NCBI GenBank assembly: GCA_050180745.1
Contig: JBFXDW010000035.1
Span: forward strand, 1 to 17,823
Direction of reading: 5' to 3'
DNA: 17,823 nucleotides
Source of the DNA: JBFXDW01 sp050180745
Lineage (GTDB): Bacteria; Pseudomonadota; Alphaproteobacteria; UBA9219
The position numbers and the translations under genes are program-made. Under the pieces are notes generated by a model, which was not told where the DNA came from, made no database searches, and worked only from the letters and a program-made list of their open reading frames with translations. Each line of letters opens with the position of its first letter. The first letter of the stretch is position 1. Shown piece after piece: positions 12,694 to 17,823 of this stretch.

Positions 12694-13380
12694 ATGGAAA
12701 AACATATGCGTTTTTACGGGCGGCGGAAAGGCCGCCCGTTGCGTGATAGCCGTCAGCAGTTGGTTGATGAGCTGTTGCCGAAAATTAGAATCTCCATTCC
12801 TGAGGATGGCAAGATTGCGTGCGAGGATTTGTTTTCGTTTTCTTCCAAAGAAGTATGGATGGAAATCGGCTTTGGCGGGGGTGAGCATTTAGCGGCGCAG
12901 GCGGAGAGCAATCCTGACATAGTTTTTTTGGGGTGTGAACCTTTTATCAATGGTGTGGCAAAACTTCTTTCCTATGTAGAGGAAAAGAAATTAGAGAATG
13001 TCCGTATCTATCCTGATGATGCGCGGCATGTCTTGGATCATTTACCCGATCATTGTTTGGATCGGTGTTTTGTGTTGTTTGCTGACCCATGGCCTAAGGC
13101 GCGCCATGCGGAGCGCCGGTTTATCGGTAAAGAGAATCTGGATCGTTTAGTGCGTGTTTTAAAAGAGGGGGGAGAGCTCCGTCTGGCAACGGATGTTGCG
13201 GATTTAGCGGCGTGGATGCGGGAAGCTTGTGCGGCGCATCCTGCGTTTGAGGTCCTTTATGATAGCACAGAGCCACCAGAGGCATGGGTTCCCACGCGCT
13301 ATGAGCTCAAAGGCCGCGCAGCAGGACGTGGTGCAGAATATATGATTTTTATGTGTCGGGGGTCAGGGATCGGGGATTAG
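12694..13380 (+). CDS. trmB: tRNA (guanine-N7-)-methyltransferase
   Basis: A 228-residue Rossmann methyltransferase that makes m7G46 in tRNA. It begins RFYGRRKGRPLRDSRQQLVDELLP, typical of alphaproteobacterial TrmB. The SAM-binding motif MEIGFGGGEHL is at 56-66, YPDDAR at 106-111, and the family signature ADPWPKARHAERR at 130-142; GRGAEYMIF marks the normal end. The last residues GSGIGD come from a GGGATCG run like the heptamer array at 1323, so the tail is probably acquired rather than ancestral. The ribosome site is weak, and an alternative ATG lies four codons in. It overlaps the stop of the converging gene by 4 bp. Confidence 0.94.
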   Translation: MEKHMRFYGRRKGRPLRDSRQQLVDELLPKIRISIPEDGKIACEDLFSFSSKEVWMEIGFGGGEHLAAQAESNPDIVFLGCEPFINGVAKLLSYVEEKKLENVRIYPDDARHVLDHLPDHCLDRCFVLFADPWPKARHAERRFIGKENLDRLVRVLKEGGELRLATDVADLAAWMREACAAHPAFEVLYDSTEPPEAWVPTRYELKGRAAGRGAEYMIFMCRGSGIGD

Positions 13381-14093
13381 CAAAGATTCAGGAGGAACTT
13401 TCTCTGCATTTCTCTTTTGAACTTCAAAATTATTCTGTCCTCTGTCCTCTGTCCTCTGTCCTCTGTCCTCTGTCCTCTGTTTTCTGTTTTCCATCCATGC
13501 ATATAGAGCAGTTCGATTGTTACCGTGATCCCTGTTTGATCTGGGGCAGGGAAGAGCTCTTGATAGAGTTCATGGGCGCGGGCGAAAAGGGCGCGGCGTG
13601 AGACATGACGTGGACGTGCCGCAAGACTATTACTAAACCCACAGCGGCGTAGGTCGTGCATCAGTGTAACAATATCAGGATAGATCAGGGTAAAACGCTC
13701 TATGTCTCCGGCGGTGTCGCAAAATCCAGCCTTGTGCAGGTGGGAAGAAAGCTCTCCTAAATCCACCATAGGTGCTACGCGCGGGTAGGCGCGGTCATAA
13801 AGGTCGCTCTCAGCTTTTGTCAGGCAATGTTTTAGCTCGTGAAGGCTTGCGCCGCCAGCTAGTACGCCAAGAAAGAGGCCGTTTTCTTGCATGCTTTCAT
13901 AGATGTCTTGTAAATCAGCAAGAAGATCGTTGCTGGTTTGAAGGTCAAAGCACGACATTTTATAGGCGCACTTTTCTTTAAGATCGGCTAACCTCTCATG
14001 GAGGCGTTTTTCGGCGCGTTCTTTTAAAGGGTGCGGTGTTTGGCGGCGTTCTGTTTGGCAGGCAAGACATGCCTTATCATAAGTATGTGTCAT
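13377..14093 (-). CDS. BioC/NDUFAF5-type methyltransferase relative lacking its SAM-binding core
   Basis: A 238-residue protein. From about residue 60 it follows the C-terminal half of the alphaproteobacterial methyltransferase normally divergent from comF: NGLFLGVLAGGASLHELKHCL, PRVAPMVDLGELSSHLHKAGF, ERFTLIYPDIVTLMHDLRRCGFSN, LYQELFPAP and TVTIELLYMHGW. The first 45 residues resemble the usual N-terminal helix (LKERAEKRLHERLADLK). Between them the expected DLGCG-type SAM motif and the ALHWxND segment are missing, a loss of very roughly 70-85 residues, so the protein is unlikely to be an active methyltransferase. The last 36 or so residues include TEDRGQR repeats translated from the heptamer array. 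Either a remodelled gene or a pseudogene with an intact frame. Confidence 0.7.
   Translation of the reverse strand: MTHTYDKACLACQTERRQTPHPLKERAEKRLHERLADLKEKCAYKMSCFDLQTSNDLLADLQDIYESMQENGLFLGVLAGGASLHELKHCLTKAESDLYDRAYPRVAPMVDLGELSSHLHKAGFCDTAGDIERFTLIYPDIVTLMHDLRRCGFSNSLAARPRHVSRRALFARAHELYQELFPAPDQTGITVTIELLYMHGWKTENRGQRTEDRGQRTEDRIILKFKREMQRKFLLNLC
13439..13480. repeat. Six perfect tandem copies of heptamer CCTCTGT
   Basis: Six identical 7-bp units, with one degenerate unit on each side (13432-13438 and 13481-13487). The array lies inside the 3' end of the minus-strand methyltransferase relative and is read as TEDRGQR heptapeptides. The unit differs from the CCCCGAT array at 1323 but has the same period. 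Confidence 0.93.
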
Positions 14094-14111
14094 GGAAGCG
14101 ATTATGAGGCA

Positions 14112-14846
14112 ATGAGCGCTTTTTTACAGCAAAAAATAATAAATCCCATAATGGATTTTTTGTTGCCGCCGCTTTGTCTGAATTGTGATTCTCCTGTGGC
14201 GGCGCATCAAAGCTTGTGTCCTGATTGCTGGAAGCAACTTCATTTTATTGCGCCTCCTTTTTGTGCTTGTTGTGGGGCCTCGTTCGATTTGCCTGTGGAG
14301 GCGGGAACATTATGTGCAGCCTGTTTGGATCGCTTGCCTTCTTACGATGCGGCACGTTCTGTTTTTATGTATGATGATGTGAGCAAGGGCCTTATTTTGC
14401 GCCTGAAACATGCCGATCAATTGCATCCCGTTCCTGCTTTGGCGGCGTGGCTAATCAAGGTAGGCGGTGAGTTTTGGGGGCAGGCGGATATGATGGTGCC
14501 TGTGCCTTTGCATCGTTGGCGGCTTTTAAAACGGCGCTATAATCAGGCGGCTCTTTTAGCGCGAGCCGTAGCGCGGCAAATAAAGATTCCTGTTTCATAT
14601 GATGTTCTGCAACGTATCAGAGCCACTGACTCGCAGGGCCATAAAAACCGTCAAGAGCGTTATGATAATTTGCGTGGTGCTTTTGCGGTTAAAAATAGTG
14701 CGGCTGTGAAGGGCAGAAAAATAGTTTTAATTGACGATGTTCTGACCACAGGGGCAACCGTGGATACCTGTGCGCGGCTTTTAAAAGAAGCGGGGGCTGC
14801 GCAAGTGTTTGTTGTAACTCTGGCGAGAACAAGGCTGGGGAGTTAG
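14112..14846 (+). CDS. comF: ComF family protein (double zinc finger plus phosphoribosyltransferase domain)
   Basis: A 244-residue cytosolic protein, the normal ComF length. The N-terminus holds four cysteine pairs: CLNC at 22-25, CPDC at 36-39, CACC at 51-54 and CAAC at 68-71. A type I phosphoribosyltransferase domain follows, with VPVPLHRWRLLKRRYNQAALLARA and the PRPP loop IVLIDDVLTTGAT near the end. In naturally competent bacteria ComF is needed for DNA uptake and helps load single-stranded DNA; in most others its role is unclear. A longer frame begins at 14031, but the ATG at 14112 (MSAFLQQKIINPIMDFLLPPLC) matches family starts. It is divergent from the damaged methyltransferase gene, 18 bp apart. 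The TAG stop overlaps the start of the hairpin element. Confidence 0.88.
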   Translation: MSAFLQQKIINPIMDFLLPPLCLNCDSPVAAHQSLCPDCWKQLHFIAPPFCACCGASFDLPVEAGTLCAACLDRLPSYDAARSVFMYDDVSKGLILRLKHADQLHPVPALAAWLIKVGGEFWGQADMMVPVPLHRWRLLKRRYNQAALLARAVARQIKIPVSYDVLQRIRATDSQGHKNRQERYDNLRGAFAVKNSAAVKGRKIVLIDDVLTTGATVDTCARLLKEAGAAQVFVVTLARTRLGS

Positions 14847-14989
14847 AGCCAGTTCATAATCTAGATTCCGGTGTTGGCTTTTTGCCCGTTTTCTGCGGTT
14901 CGCTGCGCACGTACCCCAACGTACGCTTACGCTGCGATCCTCGAAAACGAACAAAAATCCTTAGCCGGAACAAGATTCTGAACTGGCTC
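14846..14989. repeat. Hairpin repeat element, copy 2 (uninterrupted, 144 bp)
   Basis: Termini GAGCCAGTTCATAATCT and AGATTCTGAACTGGCTC are inverted, and the inner flanks pair almost to the centre (CGTACCCCAACGTACG). It is nearly identical to the outer parts of 961-1263 and in the same orientation. TTA precedes it (14843-14845) and follows it (14990-14992). It starts on the last base of the comF TAG stop, as copy 1 does for its upstream gene. A strong RNA hairpin here would end comF transcription. Confidence 0.88.
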
Positions 14990-14992
14990 TTA

Positions 14993-15012
14993 GATTATGA
15001 ACAGGCTTTTAG
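14993..15012. repeat. Extra copy of the hairpin element's right terminus
   Basis: Immediately after copy 2, GATTATGAACAGGCTTTTAG repeats the right-end sequence (compare GATTCTGAACAGGCTCTTAG in copy 1) with two differences. It is a solo end, probably left by an older copy that was deleted or replaced. Confidence 0.55.
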
Positions 15013-15047
15013 CTCTTCTTTAAGTATATTAGCTCTACCCTTTTCTC

Positions 15048-15386
15048 ATGATGAGATTTCTTTCCCTTTTGATGTTGATGAGCGCCTTGGCGGCATGCGT
15101 GCCTATGCGCGATTTGCCGGATAAAGAAAAGCTGACATTTTGGAAGGAGCGTCCACCAGAGAAACCAATCGAATATTATGATCAAGGAGATAGCTGGTGC
15201 TATAAAACTCTTGGAGAGGCTGATTGCTACCCACGGATTCAAGATACTTTGCCTGAAAGGCTGGTGGGCGTCAAACCGCAGCTTGATACCCCGCCAACGC
15301 GTGAGGCTTATGAGGCGACCTTGAAGAAGACGACAGAGGAAGGGGCGAGCACTCCCTCCCTGACGACTGATTCCCCCTTGCACTAA
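15048..15386 (+). CDS. Small lipoprotein of unknown function
   Basis: A 112-residue protein with a lipoprotein signal: MMRF, a hydrophobic stretch, and the lipobox LSALAAC with C17 as the lipidated residue, followed by VP. The mature part is hydrophilic, with the compact motif YYDQGDSWCYKTLGEADCYPR, whose two cysteines could pair, and a proline/threonine-rich end. It would be a substrate of the Lgt, LspA and Lnt pathway; Lnt is encoded in this window. The ATG at 15048 or the next codon can be the start; no good ribosome site is visible. It lies 54 bp upstream of yajC in the same direction. Not assigned to a family. Confidence 0.72.
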   Translation: MMRFLSLLMLMSALAACVPMRDLPDKEKLTFWKERPPEKPIEYYDQGDSWCYKTLGEADCYPRIQDTLPERLVGVKPQLDTPPTREAYEATLKKTTEEGASTPSLTTDSPLH

Positions 15387-15406
15387 CATATAAGAAGGTT
15401 ATAGTC

Positions 15407-15430
15407 CCCTCATCTGGTTGAAAATGGGGG
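15407..15430 (+). promoter_or_regulatory. Hairpin covering the yajC ribosome site
   Basis: CCCTCAT (15407-15413) pairs with ATGGGGG (15424-15430) over seven positions with one T-G wobble and a 10-nt loop. The right arm is part of the GGGGGAG ribosome site of yajC (ATG at 15441), so translation of yajC could depend on melting or on ribosome movement. Confidence 0.35.
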
Positions 15431-15440
15431 AGATTCCTTT

Positions 15441-15821
15441 ATGTTTGATATATCTAAGCTTTTTATCTCAACGGCCCATGCAGCGGCTGAAGCTGTGCCC
15501 GAGGCCGTTTTGCCTGCACCTACGGTGAGCAGTGAACTGATGCGCTTTTTGCCTCTTTTCCTTATTTTTATGGTCTTTTATTTTCTGTTGATCAGGCCTC
15601 AACAAAAGAAGCTTGATGAGCAAACTAAAATGCTCAACGCTCTGAAAAAAGGCGATAAAATCGTTCTTGGAGGGCTTTTGGGGACCATCGCTAAAATCGA
15701 AGGCGATGATATCGTCGTGGTAGAACTCGCTAAAGATGTCCATGTGCGCGGCCTCCGTTCGGCGGTGTCGGCTCTGCAAAAGGATGGTAAGCAAGTCGCG
15801 AATAGTAACGAAGAGAAATAA
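15441..15821 (+). CDS. yajC: Sec translocase accessory subunit YajC
   Basis: A 126-residue single-span membrane protein. A short alanine-rich N-terminus is followed by one membrane helix at about 35-52 (FLPLFLIFMVFYFLLIRPQQKK), containing the family signature FYFLLIRPQQKK. The cytosolic domain has LKKGDKIVLGGLLGTIAKI and DDIVVVELAKDVHVRGLRSAV. YajC associates with SecD and SecF and assists protein export through SecYEG. A strong GGGGGAG lies 8 bases before the ATG. The stop is 15 bp from secD, in the classical yajC-secD order. Confidence 0.95.
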   Translation: MFDISKLFISTAHAAAEAVPEAVLPAPTVSSELMRFLPLFLIFMVFYFLLIRPQQKKLDEQTKMLNALKKGDKIVLGGLLGTIAKIEGDDIVVVELAKDVHVRGLRSAVSALQKDGKQVANSNEEK

Positions 15822-15836
15822 CTGGAAAAAAAGACC

Positions 15837-17402
15837 ATGCTCTATTTTGAACGCTGGAAAGCCTTTACCGTTATCGCTGTGCTTTTGTTTGGAATTTTTT
15901 ATTCCATGCCTAATGTTTTAGGTAAAGAGACGGTTGCGTGGATGCAGGAGAATCTTCCTTCCTTCCTTCCTACGCAAACGGTCAATCTGGGCCTTGATCT
16001 GCGTGGCGGGTCGCATCTTCTTTTGGAAGTAGAGACGGATGCGGTTCTGAAAGAAAAAGAGCAGGCACTCGTGGATCAGTTGCGCCGTGACTTACGGCAA
16101 AAACGGATTGGTTATAGCGGGCTGGCGATGACCAAGAACAAGCTCCGGCTGGAGCTGCGTGACAAAAGCCAGACGGAAGCAGCACGTAAAGTTTTGCATG
16201 ATATTGATCGGGATCTTGACGTTGATGTCAAAGACGGCGTGTTTCTGGTTTCGTTTTCTGAAAGCGCGTTACGGGACAGCCAGCATTCAGCTATGGATCA
16301 GTCGATCGAAATCGTGCGGCGGCGTATAGATGAAACAGGCACGCGTGAACCTTCGATTCAGAGGCAAGGCGATAACCGGATTTTGGTGCAGTTGCCGGGA
16401 ATTGATAATCCTCAACGGATCAAGGATTTGCTCGGACAAACAGCGAAGTTGTCTTTCCGTTTGGTCGATGAGGAAAATAGTTTTGGTGCAGCGGGGCACG
16501 TGCGGGTCGGGTATGAACGTTTGCCTTCGCAAGAAGATCCTAATCGCTATTGGGTGGTTCAAAAACGCGTGATGGTGTCGGGCGATACGCTCGAGGATGC
16601 GCAAGCCTCGTTTCAAAACAGCGATCCTGTCGTTGCTTTTCGCTTTAATGCAATTGGCGGGCGGCGCTTTGGCGAGGCAACAGTACAAAATGTCGGGCAT
16701 GTTTTTGCGATCGTTCTGGATGGCAAGGTAATCAGTGCGCCTGTAATCCGTGAGCCTATTATGGGGGGGCGGGGTGTGATTTCTGGCAGCTTTACAACGC
16801 AAGGGGCGCAGGATTTGGCGCTTTTGTTGAGGGCTGGTGCATTGCCCGCGCCGATTAAAATTATCGAAGAACGGACCGTCGGGCCTGGCTTGGGGGTTGA
16901 TTCGATTAAGGCTGGAACATCGGCTTGTTTAATCGGCTTGTTGCTTGTGATGGTTTGTGTCGTGCTTAGCTATGGGCTGTTCGGCGTTTTTGCGGATATA
17001 GCGCTTTTGATGAACATGGCGTTGATTTTTGCGGTTCTGTCAGTTTTGCAAGCGACACTGACTCTGCCCGGTATCGCGGGAATCGTGTTGACGATTGGTA
17101 TGTCGGTTGATGCCAATGTGCTTATTTTTGAGCGCATTCGTGAGGAGTTGCGGGCAGGGCGTACAGCGCTTTCGGCGCTGGATGCAGGTTTTGCGCGGGC
17201 GCTTTCGGCGATTATTGATGCCAATGTGACAACGTTGATTGCGGGCTTCTTGCTGTTTAGTTTTGGCTCTGGCCCGATCAAGGGGTTTGCGGTGACGTTG
17301 ATTATCGGGATTTTGACTTCGATTTTCTCAGCCATCATGGGCACGCGCTATATGGTGACTCTCTGGACGCGGGTGAAGAAACGGGACAGCGTACCGATTT
17401 AG
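15837..17402 (+). CDS. secD: Protein translocase subunit SecD
   Basis: A 521-residue RND-type membrane protein that uses the proton gradient to help complete secretion. TM1 is at about 10-27, the D1 motif LGLDLRGGSHLLLEV at 51-65, then a large periplasmic P1 domain with RRRIDETGTREPSIQRQG and IRDEP-like VIREPIMGG. The C-terminal block of five helices holds AGALPAPIKIIEERTVGPGLG, GMSVDANVLIFERIREEL and DANVTTLIAGFLLF, the proton-relay region. It is a complete SecD by length and is not a SecDF fusion. secF, normally next, is not present in the following 420 bp. The ribosome site is weak (GGAAAAAAAGACC), so it may depend on coupling to yajC. Confidence 0.96.
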   Translation: MLYFERWKAFTVIAVLLFGIFYSMPNVLGKETVAWMQENLPSFLPTQTVNLGLDLRGGSHLLLEVETDAVLKEKEQALVDQLRRDLRQKRIGYSGLAMTKNKLRLELRDKSQTEAARKVLHDIDRDLDVDVKDGVFLVSFSESALRDSQHSAMDQSIEIVRRRIDETGTREPSIQRQGDNRILVQLPGIDNPQRIKDLLGQTAKLSFRLVDEENSFGAAGHVRVGYERLPSQEDPNRYWVVQKRVMVSGDTLEDAQASFQNSDPVVAFRFNAIGGRRFGEATVQNVGHVFAIVLDGKVISAPVIREPIMGGRGVISGSFTTQGAQDLALLLRAGALPAPIKIIEERTVGPGLGVDSIKAGTSACLIGLLLVMVCVVLSYGLFGVFADIALLMNMALIFAVLSVLQATLTLPGIAGIVLTIGMSVDANVLIFERIREELRAGRTALSALDAGFARALSAIIDANVTTLIAGFLLFSFGSGPIKGFAVTLIIGILTSIFSAIMGTRYMVTLWTRVKKRDSVPI

Positions 17403-17406
17403 CAGT

Positions 17407-17643
17407 CTAGACTGTGGGATGAAGGGAGCCTTTTGATGCAGGCTTTCCTTGAGGTTGTTGTGCGGTGTTTGTTGTTGAAGGATCGGGCAGGTACTTTCTT
17501 CCTTCGGCCTTGTACAGCTTGAAGGTGGCCTCCTCAATAGGACGGCATTTTTTTGTTTCCGTAGGGACGTAGTCATATGGGAGCTCCTGTCTTAATTCAC
17601 TCTCTTTATGTGTTGGCCTAAAGGCGACCGTCTCCCCATTCAT
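17407..17643 (-). CDS. Hypothetical 78-residue protein
   Basis: A short, hydrophilic, lysine- and proline-rich frame (MNGETVAFRPTHKESEL start, ending in a Q/P/S-rich tail), converging on secD with 4 bp between the stops. No signal peptide, membrane segment or known motif was seen, and no strong ribosome site precedes the ATG, although purine-rich AGGAATAGGAAG lies about 17-28 bases upstream. It lies 63 bp downstream of another minus-strand gene end, so the two may be co-transcribed. It may or may not be a real gene. Confidence 0.4.
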   Translation of the reverse strand: MNGETVAFRPTHKESELRQELPYDYVPTETKKCRPIEEATFKLYKAEGRKYLPDPSTTNTAQQPQGKPASKGSLHPTV

Positions 17644-17706
17644 GTTGATGGCAGTATATAGGATTCTTCCTATTCCTTCTGCAAAATAATAGTTACTATA
17701 CCCCGT

Positions 17707-17823
17707 TCACGCCAAAACCCGAAAATCCTTGGGTGAGATGACGCGGAAGTTATCCGTAACGGAATCGCAGTATTTTTGCCAGTTTTTGGGCACTTCGTCA
17801 CGCAGGAAGGTTAACATGGCATT
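17707..17823 (-). CDS. C-terminal end of an unidentified protein, cut by the window edge
   Basis: On the minus strand the frame is open from the window edge to a TGA at 17709-17707 and gives 38 residues including MLTFLRDEVPKNWQKY, CDSVTDNF and a terminal FRVLA. The regular codon use and the absence of stops over the whole segment suggest the end of a real gene, but 38 residues are too few to assign a family. Confidence 0.45.
   Translation of the reverse strand, partial: NAMLTFLRDEVPKNWQKYCDSVTDNFRVISPKDFRVLA

Noticed and set aside
14882..15124. Plus-strand 80-residue frame in the hairpin element
   Set aside because: It runs through the repeat element and out of frame into the lipoprotein gene; it has no ribosome site.

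Overview
The window looks like a chromosomal segment of an alphaproteobacterium. The evidence is gene order and protein type: lnt - XRE regulator - metK - trmB in one direction, comF divergent from a BioC/NDUFAF5-type methyltransferase, yajC directly followed by secD, and a rubrerythrin-VIT1 fusion (membrane-bound ferritin, MbfA). All assignments come from reading translations and motifs; no database search was possible, and genus or order cannot be fixed from this sequence.

Layout. 1-961: the 3' end of mutY (+), then an exported protein of unknown function. 961-1380: a hairpin-type repeat element split by a second, TA-flanked miniature transposon-like element, followed by a perfect 8-copy heptamer array. 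1381-5130: a five-gene minus-strand operon, read from a promoter and palindromic operator near 5070-5127. In transcription order it encodes a DUF134/NifX-like (DIMFeco) fusion, two tandem MinD-type ATPases each carrying two 4Fe-4S motifs, a stand-alone DIMFeco protein, and MbfA. The first four resemble the core of the Desulfovibrio orange protein (ORP) complex, here joined to an iron storage/export protein.

5186-9117 is an AT-richer, less orderly stretch. It holds a 141-bp palindromic repeat, an ArgE-like M20 deacylase, a convergent zinc-ribbon GNAT acetyltransferase, a 650-bp zone of small or broken reading frames, two proteins I do not recognise, and a CTAG-rich palindrome. 9289-13380 is the housekeeping block lnt, XRE regulator, metK, trmB.

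13377-14846 holds a methyltransferase relative that has lost its SAM-binding core, divergent from comF. A second copy of the hairpin element begins at the comF stop codon. 15048-17402 holds a small lipoprotein, yajC and secD; the usual partner secF is not next to secD. The right edge has a small minus-strand ORF and the 3' end of a gene running off the window.

The most interesting content is the ORP-like operon with its own regulator, promoter/operator and terminal ferritin gene. Next are the nested palindromic elements placed exactly at stop codons, and the heptamer arrays that have been read into protein C-termini.
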